This document shows positions 35,895 to 45,988 of a stretch of 64,000 nt of DNA, one piece after another; the stretch's first letter is position 1; every line of letters begins with the position of its first letter. The position numbers and the translations under genes were made by a program. Source of the stretch: Sphingobacteriia bacterium (GTDB taxonomy: Bacteria; Bacteroidota; Bacteroidia; Chitinophagales; Chitinophagaceae). Location of the stretch: assembly GCA_004294135.1 (NCBI GenBank), contig RDZY01000009.1, positions 62,001 through 126,000 on the forward strand, read 5' to 3'. Below the pieces are notes generated by a model. The model saw only the letters and a program-made list of their open reading frames with translations. It had not been told where the DNA came from and did not search any database.

Positions 35895-37169
35895 TTATTT
35901 TTTTGTGACTAAAACTTTATCGATCCTTTGTCCATCCTTGTCAATTATTTCAAGAATATAATCATCAATTATTAGCCGATCGCCTACATTGGGCAGTTGG
36001 TTATTTTTATAAATAATAAATCCTGCAACAGTGGTAAACTTATTTTGACTTTCGTCATTAAAATCTATTTTAAAAAACTTTGCAAACTCAATGAAAGAGT
36101 ACTGCCCATCTACCAGCCAACTACTGTCATTTCGTCGGGTAATTTGATATTCATCTTGGTCATTTTCTGTAACATCACCAACTAAAGCATCTACCACATC
36201 ATCCATTGTAACAATGCCGGTATTAGTACCAAATTCGTTTACCACAATACCATAATGTGTCTTGTGTTTTTTAAACATTTCGAGCACTTTATAGGCATAG
36301 GTATTTTCGTTAAAGTAAAGTGGGGTTTTAATAAAGTCCTGAATAGAAAATTGTTCTTCGGTAGTGGGGGTAAATAAATCTTTCAGTAGAATAATGCCTA
36401 CAATATCTTCTAAGCTATTACCAGTACATACAGGATAGGCAGAATGTTTTTCTTGATTTATTTTTCCTTTAATTTCTTCCCAAGTATCAGTGGTGGTGAA
36501 ATACACTATTTCGCTACGGTGTGTAAACAATGTATTTACTTTTCTATCGCCCAATTCAAAAACACGAGCCACAATATCGTGTTCTATATCCTGTATTTCA
36601 CCACTTTCGGCACTTTCTTTAATAATCGATTTTATTTCCTCTTCACTTACTTTATTATCAGTTGATTTTTTAATGCCCATCAATTTTAAAAGCAGATTGT
36701 TTGAGTTAGTAAGTAGCCACACAAAAGGCGATGTAATGATGGATAGCATTTTCATTGGCATTGCCAACATCATTGCAATTGGTTCGGGAAAAGTCATCCC
36801 TAATCTCTTGGGCAATAATTCACCCAAAACAATAGATAAATAGGTTACAAAAACAACTATTACGCCTGTAGCAATGGGATGAGCATAGGGCTGCATTAGC
36901 TTATATTGCGATAAAAAATTACTTACGTTAGTAGTCAGATTTTCGCCACTATACACACCCAGCAAAATGCCAATTAGTGTAATACCAATTTGAACAGTAG
37001 ATAAAAACTTGGTTGGATTTTCTGATAATTCCAACGCTGTTTTTGCTGCTTTCCTGCCTTTCTTTTTGGCACTTTCTAATTTGAATTTACTTGAAGAAAC
37101 CAACGACATTTCGCTCATTGAGAAAATGCCATTGAGCAGTACCAGTGCAATAATAATTAGTATTTCCAT
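35895..37169 (-). CDS. CNNM/HlyC-CorC family membrane protein with CBS pair
   Basis: This 424-residue protein has a DUF21 (CNNM) membrane domain with about four helices (residues ~1-185, 'MSEMSLVSSSKFKLESAKKK' and 'GIVVVFVTYLSIVLGELLPK'-like signatures), a CBS pair (~205-330, 'VMTMDDVVDALVGDVTE'-like end) and a C-terminal CorC_HlyC transporter-associated domain (~345-420, 'DGQYSFIEFAKFF'). Family members are linked to Mg2+/Co2+ or other cation transport and are usually monocistronic. Here the gene is tucked between the AcrB-like (3 bp) and OMF (8 bp) genes, an unusual place that suggests ion-coupled or envelope-linked control of the pump (inference). Confidence 0.9.
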   Translation of the reverse strand: MEILIIIALVLLNGIFSMSEMSLVSSSKFKLESAKKKGRKAAKTALELSENPTKFLSTVQIGITLIGILLGVYSGENLTTNVSNFLSQYKLMQPYAHPIATGVIVVFVTYLSIVLGELLPKRLGMTFPEPIAMMLAMPMKMLSIITSPFVWLLTNSNNLLLKLMGIKKSTDNKVSEEEIKSIIKESAESGEIQDIEHDIVARVFELGDRKVNTLFTHRSEIVYFTTTDTWEEIKGKINQEKHSAYPVCTGNSLEDIVGIILLKDLFTPTTEEQFSIQDFIKTPLYFNENTYAYKVLEMFKKHKTHYGIVVNEFGTNTGIVTMDDVVDALVGDVTENDQDEYQITRRNDSSWLVDGQYSFIEFAKFFKIDFNDESQNKFTTVAGFIIYKNNQLPNVGDRLIIDDYILEIIDKDGQRIDKVLVTKK

Positions 37170-37172
37170 AAC

Positions 37173-40100
37173 TTAAATTGTTTCTGTGTAAGGTATTTCT
37201 TCGGCTTCTTTTTTAGTAAATTTTTCTGCAAGGGTGGCAAAAATATAGTACAAGCCTGGCACTATGATTACGCCAAACAGGGTGCCCAATAACATTCCAC
37301 CTGCTGCTGCCGAACCAATGGTTCTATTACCTACTGCACCTGCACCATTGGCAAACATCAATGGAATTAAACCTGCCACAAACGCAAAGGAAGTCATTAA
37401 AATGGGGCGTAAACGTAAAGTTGCTGCTTCAAGGGCTGCTTTAAAAGGCGTAGCTCCTTCTTTGTGTTTTATGGTTGCAAATTCAATAATTAGAATCGCA
37501 TTTTTTCCCAATAAACCTATCAACATAATCATTGCTACCTGTGCATAGATATTGTTTTCTAAACCCAGCATCCATAGAAATAAAAATGCACCGAATATAC
37601 CTGTGGGCAAAGAAAGTATTACAGGCAAGGGCAATAGGAAACTTTCGTATTGTGCTGCCAATAGTAAGTACACAAAAATTAAGCAAATCAAAAAAACATA
37701 AATAGCTTCATTGCCGGTAGCTACTTCATCTCTTGTAATGCCAGCCCAGTCTATATCAAAGCCTTTGGGTAATTTGGTTGCAGCTACTTCTTGTATAGCT
37801 TTAATGGCATCGCCACTGCTATAACCTGCTTTGGCTTCACCATTTAATTCTGCCGAAGGGAACATATTGTAACGTGTTATTTGGTCAACGCCATATACTT
37901 TTTCCATACTCATAAAAGCAGATACCGGCACCATTTCATCTCTGTTATTTTTTACATACAGTTTCAAAATATCGTCTGGCTTTGCCCTGTATTGTGGCAG
38001 GGCTTGCACCATTACTTTATAGGTTTGTCCAAACTTGATAAAGTTGGTAGCATACTCACTGCCTAATAAGGTTTGCAAGCTGCCCATTACATTATTGGTA
38101 GTTACCCCTTTTTGTGCAGCAGCATCTTCATCTATATGTAGCAGGAACTGTGGAAAGCTGGCATCAAAGATTGAGAAGGCAGAACCGATTTCGGGTCTTG
38201 CTTTAAGGTCGGCAATGAATTTATTGGTTACGATTTCCTGATTTTTGAGATTACCTTGCCCAGTTTTATCGAGCAAACGCAATTCAAAGCCACTTGCATT
38301 TCCATAACCTGGCACGGCAGGTGGTGGGAAAAATTCTAATTTGGCTGCTTTAATCTGTTTGGTTTTTTCTTTTAGTTCGCGAATCAAGTCAGTAACAGAT
38401 TTTGATCGTTCCTCCCATTTTTTCAGGTTGATTAAAAGTGTTCCATAAGTTGCACCTGTACCATCACTCAAAATATTTGTACCTGATAAACTGGTTACAC
38501 TTTCTATTCCTTCTATTTTTTGTGCAATTTTTTGAATGTCGTTTACTACAACTTTGGTTCTTTCCATAGTAGCACCTGCAGGGGTTGTAACACTAATATA
38601 AAAAGTTCCTTGGTCTTCGTTGGGAATAAAGCCAGAAGGGACAAATTTGGTTAATATACCTGTGGAAAAACAGAAGATAAGCAATACCGCAATGGTTACT
38701 ATTTTCCTGTTTATAATTTTAGAAAGCAGGTTTTTATATTTTCCTAGAATGCGGTCGTAAACGCTATTGAACCCATCAAAAAAACGGTTCAATACGTTTT
38801 TGCTTTTATATTGATGATGATTGTTTTTTAAAAATAAAGCACAAAGGGCAGGAGTTAATGTTAGAGCACCTAAGCCAGAAAGTACTATTGAAATTGCCAT
38901 TGTAATGGAAAACTGTTTGTAAAAAATACCTGCTGGTCCACTTAAAAAGGCAGTTGGTATAAATACTGCACTCATTACCAAAGTAATGGCAATAATTGCC
39001 CCACTTATTTCCTTCATTGCAGCTTCAGTTGCCCGTCTGGCTGTTAGTCCCTTTTCCATTTTGGCGTGTACCGCTTCTACAACCACAATAGCATCATCTA
39101 TCACAATGCCAATTGCTAAAACCAAAGCAAATAAGGTAATTAGGTTTAGCGAAAATCCAAAAAATTGCATAAAGCAAAATGTACCTATTAATGAAACGGG
39201 CACTGTTACAGCAGGAATAATGGTAGAACGCCAATCCTGTAAAAACAAAAACACTACCAACGACACCAATAAAAACGCCTCTATCAAAGTCTTAATTACT
39301 TCGTGAACCGAAGCATCTAAAAACCTTGACACATCATAGCTTACTTCGTAATCCATTCCTTTTTGAAAAGTGCTTGCTCTTAATTCTGTCAATCGTTTTT
39401 TTACGGCTGTAATTACTTCGCTTGCATTGGAACCTGGTAATTGTTTAAGCATTATGGATGCAGTTGGCTTGCCATTTAGTTTGGCTTCTACATCAAAATA
39501 AGTTGTACCAAATTCTACCTGAGCAATGTCTTTTATTTTTAAAATTTGTCCTGCCGTGGTAGATTTAATGGATATGTTTTCGTATTGCTCCTTGGTATTA
39601 AATTTACCTGTGAACTTTACTACATATTGCATTGCCTGCGCTTCCTTGTCGCTGCTTTCGCCAATCTTTCCCGGTGCCGCTTCAATATTTTGTTCTTCCA
39701 GTGATTTCATCACATCATCAACCGACATATTATAAGTAAGCATCTTATCAGGCTTTAGCCAAATACGCATGGCATATTCCCTAGCACCCACAATATCGGC
39801 ATAGCCAACCCCTTTAATACGCTTTAATTCTGCCAGTAAATTTATATCGGCAAAATTGTATAGAAATTTTTCTGTGACAGAAGTATCGGTACTGTAAATG
39901 TTTAAATACAGCAACATTGCGTTTTCTTCTTTGGCAATTTTAACACCGTTTTTTATTACCTCCGATGGCAATTCTCCCATTACGGCAGCAACTCTATTTT
40001 GAATATTCACAGCAGCTATATCTGGGTTAGTTCCTACTTCGTGAATGATTTGAATTACACCAACACCATCATTACCCGCATCGGTACTCATATATTTCAT

Positions 40101-40322
40101 ACCGGGCACACCGTTAATTGCTCTTTCAAGAGTTACTAAAGCTGCTTTTACAACAGTTTCAGCATTTGCACCAGTATATTCTACTGTTACGTTTACCTCG
40201 GGTGGTGCAATGCTTGGGAATAATGTCATTGGTAATTTTAGCATTGCTAAAATGCCCAGCAAGACTATAATAATAGATATTACAACAGATAATACGGGTC
40301 GGTGAATAAACTTCGTTGTCAT
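37173..40322 (-). CDS. RND multidrug efflux pump, AcrB/HAE1 family
   Basis: This 1049-residue inner membrane pump shows the HAE1 features: 'FIHRPVLSVVISIIIVLLGI' at the start (first helix), the helix-4 proton relay 'GIVIDDAIVVVEAVHAKM' with both Asp, 'SAVFIPTAFLSGPAGIFYKQF' and the C-terminal 'MLIGLLGKNAILIIEFA' motif. Such pumps export drugs, bile-acid-like compounds or lipids through an AcrA-like adaptor and a TolC-like duct, both encoded in the same operon. It starts 4 bp after the adaptor gene's stop. Substrate unknown. Confidence 0.95.
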   Translation of the reverse strand: MTTKFIHRPVLSVVISIIIVLLGILAMLKLPMTLFPSIAPPEVNVTVEYTGANAETVVKAALVTLERAINGVPGMKYMSTDAGNDGVGVIQIIHEVGTNPDIAAVNIQNRVAAVMGELPSEVIKNGVKIAKEENAMLLYLNIYSTDTSVTEKFLYNFADINLLAELKRIKGVGYADIVGAREYAMRIWLKPDKMLTYNMSVDDVMKSLEEQNIEAAPGKIGESSDKEAQAMQYVVKFTGKFNTKEQYENISIKSTTAGQILKIKDIAQVEFGTTYFDVEAKLNGKPTASIMLKQLPGSNASEVITAVKKRLTELRASTFQKGMDYEVSYDVSRFLDASVHEVIKTLIEAFLLVSLVVFLFLQDWRSTIIPAVTVPVSLIGTFCFMQFFGFSLNLITLFALVLAIGIVIDDAIVVVEAVHAKMEKGLTARRATEAAMKEISGAIIAITLVMSAVFIPTAFLSGPAGIFYKQFSITMAISIVLSGLGALTLTPALCALFLKNNHHQYKSKNVLNRFFDGFNSVYDRILGKYKNLLSKIINRKIVTIAVLLIFCFSTGILTKFVPSGFIPNEDQGTFYISVTTPAGATMERTKVVVNDIQKIAQKIEGIESVTSLSGTNILSDGTGATYGTLLINLKKWEERSKSVTDLIRELKEKTKQIKAAKLEFFPPPAVPGYGNASGFELRLLDKTGQGNLKNQEIVTNKFIADLKARPEIGSAFSIFDASFPQFLLHIDEDAAAQKGVTTNNVMGSLQTLLGSEYATNFIKFGQTYKVMVQALPQYRAKPDDILKLYVKNNRDEMVPVSAFMSMEKVYGVDQITRYNMFPSAELNGEAKAGYSSGDAIKAIQEVAATKLPKGFDIDWAGITRDEVATGNEAIYVFLICLIFVYLLLAAQYESFLLPLPVILSLPTGIFGAFLFLWMLGLENNIYAQVAMIMLIGLLGKNAILIIEFATIKHKEGATPFKAALEAATLRLRPILMTSFAFVAGLIPLMFANGAGAVGNRTIGSAAAGGMLLGTLFGVIIVPGLYYIFATLAEKFTKKEAEEIPYTETI

Positions 40323-40326
40323 CGTA

Positions 40327-41463
40327 TTATTGTTGTTTTTGAGGTTTAGAAATTTGGTTAAAGTCTTTCAATTCAGGAATGATTGCATCACCTTCTTTTA
40401 CTAATTGTACACCATCGTACAGCACTTTGTCTTTGGCAGATAAACCTTCTTTAACAACATACATATTGGCTAAACGCATTTGAGGAATAATTTTACGTTG
40501 CTCTACAATATTCTTTTCATTTACCACATATACATATAGGTTTTCCTGTACATCAAACGTAGATTGCTGTGGAATAAGAATGGCTTTAGAAAGAATATTA
40601 CTAACCAAAATTTTGCCCGATGAACCGTGTTTTAACCATTTTTGGGTATTGGGAAATTTTGCCCTAAAAGAGAGATTACCGGTAGCTGGATTTATTTCGC
40701 CGTCAATCGTTTCAATAATACCTTTTTGTGGCAATATATTACCATTGGATAGTTTTAGCTGAACAATATTATTCTTGGTATTTTGGGTAATATATTTTAA
40801 ATAGTCGTTTTCCGACACGTTGAAATAAACATACATTTCTGTATTATTAGAAATGGAAGTGAGCAATGCACCTTCTTCAATTAATGCACCCACTTTGTTT
40901 GGAATACGATTGATAACCCCACTAAAAGGTGCTTTGATTTCTGTAAAACTTAAATTAAGATTGGCTAATTTTATGGTAGCATTTGCTTCCTGAATTTTTG
41001 CAAGCACCGCCTCTTTTTTAGATTTTGCCAATTCCAATTCTGCTCTGGAAACTACATTGTTTTCCGTTAAAATGGTAGCACTTTTTATTTCAACCTCTGC
41101 CTGTTTCAGTTCGGCTTGTGCTACTGCAAGCTGTGCTTTTGCTTTTAAAATTTCTTGTTTGTATTCGCTGCAATTGAGTGAGAAAAGTAATTGACCTTGG
41201 CTTACTGTTTTACCTTCATCTACATAAAGTTTTTCAATAAAGCCTTTGACCCTAGCCCTTAACTCTACGTTTTGAATAGCTTGTATTTCTGCAACATATT
41301 CTTGTATGTAGTTAGAATCTGCAATAATTGGATTGATAACGGTATATTTTTCTTTTATTTCTTGTTTCTTGATTGATTTATTAGAACAAGCTATGATGCA
41401 CATACAAATTGTACATACTACTACTGATTGCAAACTATTTGCAATGCGATATTTGAATTTCAT
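40327..41463 (-). CDS. RND periplasmic adaptor, AcrA/MexA family
   Basis: This 378-residue lipoprotein has a signal ending in a lipobox ('ICMCIIACSNKS', Cys26) and the compact adaptor layout: lipoyl half 'RARVKGFIEKLYVDEGKTVSQ' (quoted in part), an alpha hairpin ('KAQLAVAQAELKQAEVEIKS'), the second lipoyl half 'IKAPFSGVINRIPNKVGALI', then beta-barrel and MP domains. It is the partner of the AcrB-like pump whose gene follows after 4 bp. The 108-bp gap upstream to the small exported protein gene has no clear hairpin. Confidence 0.93.
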   Translation of the reverse strand: MKFKYRIANSLQSVVVCTICMCIIACSNKSIKKQEIKEKYTVINPIIADSNYIQEYVAEIQAIQNVELRARVKGFIEKLYVDEGKTVSQGQLLFSLNCSEYKQEILKAKAQLAVAQAELKQAEVEIKSATILTENNVVSRAELELAKSKKEAVLAKIQEANATIKLANLNLSFTEIKAPFSGVINRIPNKVGALIEEGALLTSISNNTEMYVYFNVSENDYLKYITQNTKNNIVQLKLSNGNILPQKGIIETIDGEINPATGNLSFRAKFPNTQKWLKHGSSGKILVSNILSKAILIPQQSTFDVQENLYVYVVNEKNIVEQRKIIPQMRLANMYVVKEGLSAKDKVLYDGVQLVKEGDAIIPELKDFNQISKPQKQQ

Positions 41464-41571
41464 TTTTGTTTTTTTGCTTAGATTATTTTACACGTTTATA
41501 GTTCAACGTAAATGAATACGCCAATTGAGCATAAATTATCATATACTCAAATTGCTAAATGTTTAAAATAA

Positions 41572-41940
41572 TTAAGCCTCGGGTGGTGGGGATTCAATGT
41601 CGAAGAAAATCGAATTGATTTGGCAGTACGTAAAAAAAGAGAATTTTTGTGTACTATTTTCTAAAAACTTATGTTTTGAAATGTAATCCGAAAAATTTAG
41701 GAGCCTTGGACAAGTAGTGAGATAATTGAAAGTTATTTGAGAATCATTTGCCATATCATCATCTTCATCGTCAGCGGTAGTATCTATACCTAAGGCAACA
41801 CTGATAAATTCGTATACGGTGTTTATATCTTCAACTTGGCTGTCTGTAGCTGCACTATACATATCTGCCTCATCTAAATGGGGAATAAGTGCGATATTTA
41901 AATGTGAAATAATTAATATAAATATAAGAATTTTTCGCAT
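41572..41940 (-). CDS. small exported acidic protein heading the AcrAB-like operon
   Basis: This 122-residue protein has a signal peptide ('ILIFILIISHLNIALIPH') and an acidic mature part with a 'DTTADDEDDDMANDS' run, then a hydrophobic C-terminus that ends 'IESPPPEA'. I do not recognise a family. Its position (first gene, own promoter, before an RND operon), size, export signal, charged low-complexity block and proline-rich end parallel the protein at 33902, where the block is His-rich instead of Asp-rich. The two may belong to a common class of envelope cofactors of efflux systems (inference). Confidence 0.6.
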   Translation of the reverse strand: MRKILIFILIISHLNIALIPHLDEADMYSAATDSQVEDINTVYEFISVALGIDTTADDEDDDMANDSQITFNYLTTCPRLLNFSDYISKHKFLENSTQKFSFFTYCQINSIFFDIESPPPEA

Positions 41941-41945
41941 TGCAG

Positions 41946-41974
41946 TAAAGATAAGTCATTAAAAAATACTCCAA
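41946..41974 (-). promoter_or_regulatory. putative promoter of the AcrAB-like operon
   Basis: On the minus strand TTG, 18 bases, then TATCTTTA (one mismatch to TAnnTTTG) end 5 bp before the ATG at 41940. Element and distance closely match those in front of the small gene at 34303. Confidence 0.45.
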
Positions 41975-42046
41975 GATTATTTTAATATTAGTTTTAATTA
42001 CGCTTTCTTATACAAGATATCCCAAGACCAACCAATTAGAATTACC

Positions 42047-43372
42047 TCATTCAACTGCCAATGGCATTTCTACCGTAAAAGTGGTTCCTTTACCCAGCGT
42101 ACTTTCTACTTTTATTTTGCCATTATGTGCATCAATAACCGTCTTCACGTAACTCATGCCCAATCCAAATCCCTTTACATTGTGAATATTGCCAGTATGC
42201 GCACGGAAAAACTTTTCAAAAACCCTTTTGGTAGTCTCTTTATTCATGCCAATTCCATTGTCTTCTATTCTAATCACCAAATGCTTTTTGGTTGCATGGG
42301 TAGCAATGGTAATTTGCAGGCTCTCGGTGGAATATTTAATAGCATTATCAACCAAATTAGAAATTAAATTACTAAAATGCACTTCATCTCCATTTATATG
42401 GTCGTTGCTTGCATTCAACAACAACTGAATCTTACCATCCCTGTCTTGCAACTGTAGTTTAAAATTACTAATCGTTTGTTCAATAATAGCGTGAACAGAG
42501 AGTTCGGAAAGCTTTAAAACCAGTCGCTGCTTTTCTATAAAAGCAGCTTGCAGTATGGTTTCCACATGTTTGTTCATGCGGGTATTCTCTTCTTTAATAA
42601 TATTACTAAAATAAGTTGCTTTCTCTCTATTGTTTTGTACTTTTTCATTCCGCAGTGCGTCTACTGCCAATGAAATAGTAGCCAACGGAGTTTTAAATTC
42701 ATGCGTCATATTATTGATGAAATCACTCTTAATTTGAGAAAGTTTTTTCTGATACAATAACGACTTTACCGTGATATAAAAAGCCGCAATAATCACCAAC
42801 ATAAATGCGATCGCTCCCACAATAATCCAGCGCAATGAAGCCCATACTTGTTGCTCAATATTGGGGACAATAATAATGAGTTTTTCTAAGGCAGGTATGG
42901 TTTCAATTTCTGTATTCTCAGGCAATATTGCACAATAAACTGTTAGATTATTAATGGTATCCCAAAATTCTTTTTCATAACCTATAGAAAACATTTCATA
43001 ATCATCGTTCGGGTTGGTTACCGCAAATTCAAACTTTAATTTATTTAAGTTTCTTGCGTCAAATGCATTTCGAATTTTATTTTGAATTTCGACTGCCGCA
43101 AATTTTTCTTCTACCGTGGGTTGCCTAAAAAAATTAAGCGGAAAATTCCTGCCTAATGACAAGCTACTTCTTCCCGACAATTTGAGTGTTTGACCACTAT
43201 GGGTCTGCCTTCCCAATTCGTTTGCTACCGAAACACCTGCTTCATGTATTTTGTTGTTGAGCTGTGTTTTAGTTACTTCTAAAAGATTTTGGAACCAAGA
43301 GACCTGCAACAGAAAAAGTCCCAATAGGGAGAGTGTAATCAGTATAATAATAGCGGGGAAAGTTCTCTTCAT
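42047..43372 (-). CDS. orphan two-component sensor histidine kinase
   Basis: This 441-residue kinase has two membrane helices (~7-24 and ~182-203) around a periplasmic sensor of about 155 residues, then HisKA with H224 in 'NNMTHEFKTPLATISLAVDA' and an ATPase domain (N box 'LISNLVDNAIKYS', G1 'IEDNGIGM', G2 'KGFGLGMSYV'). This is the classical HPK1a layout. No response regulator is adjacent: the next gene downstream is the efflux operon's small protein and the gene upstream is divergent yqgE. It could control that efflux operon by proximity, but this is a guess. Confidence 0.93.
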   Translation of the reverse strand: MKRTFPAIIILITLSLLGLFLLQVSWFQNLLEVTKTQLNNKIHEAGVSVANELGRQTHSGQTLKLSGRSSLSLGRNFPLNFFRQPTVEEKFAAVEIQNKIRNAFDARNLNKLKFEFAVTNPNDDYEMFSIGYEKEFWDTINNLTVYCAILPENTEIETIPALEKLIIIVPNIEQQVWASLRWIIVGAIAFMLVIIAAFYITVKSLLYQKKLSQIKSDFINNMTHEFKTPLATISLAVDALRNEKVQNNREKATYFSNIIKEENTRMNKHVETILQAAFIEKQRLVLKLSELSVHAIIEQTISNFKLQLQDRDGKIQLLLNASNDHINGDEVHFSNLISNLVDNAIKYSTESLQITIATHATKKHLVIRIEDNGIGMNKETTKRVFEKFFRAHTGNIHNVKGFGLGMSYVKTVIDAHNGKIKVESTLGKGTTFTVEMPLAVE

Positions 43373-43379
43373 TGTGTTA

Positions 43380-43411
43380 CAAATATACTTTTAATTGTCC
43401 CTTTTTTCCAA
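43380..43411 (-). promoter_or_regulatory. promoter of the orphan histidine kinase
   Basis: On the minus strand TTG, 21 bases, then TATATTTG, an exact TAnnTTTG match 7 bp before the ATG at 43372. The spacing fits Bacteroidota promoters (-33 and -7 elements). Confidence 0.55.
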
Positions 43412-43490
43412 CACCAACTCCTTGACTATATTTTTTAACTTGCCATTGGGCTTTGTTTTTTTAAAATAAATTCCTTTCTTTTGTTATTCT

Positions 43491-44039
43491 ATGGAAATTA
43501 TACCCGGCATATTACTGTTATCAGACCCTTTTTTAAAAGACCCAAATTTTGTGCGCTCGGTGGTACTGGTATGCGAGCACAATGAAGAAGGTAGCTTTGG
43601 CTTTGTGTTGAGTAAACAAACCACCTATACATTGGGCGAATTGGTAGAACAAGCAGCAGGAATTAATATTCCAGTATATGAAGGTGGCCCTGTTGAAAAG
43701 AATACCCTTCATTTTATTCACCAGCAGCCTGATATTGCGGGCGAATCTGTGGAAGTGAAAAAAGGAATTTATTGGGGTGGAAATTTTGAGCAGGTGGTAG
43801 CAGCATTGAGAAGTGGATATTTAAAACCCACCGATATTAGGTTCTTCATGGGTTATAGCGGATGGAGTGCAAAGCAGCTTGAGGAAGAATACGAAGAAAA
43901 AAGCTGGATCTTGGCAGATGCCAGTCCAGCTACTATTTTTTCCACTAAAGAAGGGGAACTTTGGAAACAAAGCCTCCAGGATTTAGGAGGCGAGTACGCT
44001 AGGATGATTCATTATCCCAACGACCCCCAGTTGAATTAA
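43491..44039 (+). CDS. YqgE/AlgH family protein
   Basis: This 182-residue cytoplasmic protein matches the UPF0301 (YqgE/AlgH) family: 'GILLLSDPFLKDPNFVRSVV' (quoted in part) at the start, 'GSFGFVLSKQT', 'YEGGPVEKNTLHFIH' and 'FFMGYSGWSAKQLEEE'. Family function is not known with certainty; AlgH was first noted in alginate regulation of Pseudomonas. Length is typical. It converges on atpC, and the stop codons overlap on opposite strands by four bases. Confidence 0.92.
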   Translation: MEIIPGILLLSDPFLKDPNFVRSVVLVCEHNEEGSFGFVLSKQTTYTLGELVEQAAGINIPVYEGGPVEKNTLHFIHQQPDIAGESVEVKKGIYWGGNFEQVVAALRSGYLKPTDIRFFMGYSGWSAKQLEEEYEEKSWILADASPATIFSTKEGELWKQSLQDLGGEYARMIHYPNDPQLN

Positions 44040-44287
44040 AGGGCTACTGCACCCTCCACCAAAACAGTGGCTTTATTATTCAATATTTCTACAAACCCAC
44101 TTTGAATGGTGAAGGAGACTGTTTCTTTCTTGTCTTTTAATATCTTTAAATTCCCTTTGCCCAGTGCACTTACCATAGGAGCGTGTTTGTTTAATACTTC
44201 AAACAATCCGCTAATACCGGGCAATTGTACACCATATACATCACCGCTGTACAGTTTTTTTTCGGGAGTAAGTATTTCTAGTATCAT
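44036..44287 (-). CDS. atpC: F1 ATP synthase epsilon subunit, short form
   Basis: This 83-residue subunit of the F1 central stalk contains only the N-terminal beta sandwich ('MILEILTPEKKLYSGDVYGV', 'GLFEVLNKHAPMVSALGKG'). It lacks the two C-terminal helices present in the 139-residue E. coli protein, which mediate ATP-hydrolysis inhibition. A short epsilon is common in Bacteroidota. It follows atpD after 14 bp. The remaining atp genes are not in this window. Confidence 0.93.
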   Translation of the reverse strand: MILEILTPEKKLYSGDVYGVQLPGISGLFEVLNKHAPMVSALGKGNLKILKDKKETVSFTIQSGFVEILNNKATVLVEGAVAL

Positions 44288-44301
44288 GTTAAATTAATTA
44301 A

Positions 44302-45828
<1,527 letters not shown>

Positions 45829-45930
45829 TTAATAAACCAAACCGCTAAAGGTCTTTGATTTGGCGGCAAAGGTAAGGGGATGGAGGTAAAAAACGGGTGT
45901 AAGACGGCGTTTTTTTTCTGAACTGGGGAA

Positions 45931-45951
45931 AGACGGTGAACGGTAGATGGT
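45931..45951 (+). repeat. heptanucleotide repeat array, three units
   Basis: Units agacggt, gaacggt, agatggt. It lies between divergent atpD and the AI-2E family gene, 38 bp before the latter's start codon and just before a TATATTTG element (45965-45972) that could be its -7 box. Confidence 0.75.
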
Positions 45952-45988
45952 CAACTATAAAGAGTATATTTGGGATAAGATATTCTAA

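Noticed and set aside
42047-43372. Histidine kinase as dedicated regulator of the AcrAB-like operon
   Set aside because: No response regulator is nearby and a promoter separates it from the operon; proximity alone is not enough.
45892-45918. Terminator from AAAAAACG...CGTTTTTTTT
   Set aside because: Stem is mostly A-T with a 12-base loop, and no gene ends there in the right direction; it lies between two divergent genes.
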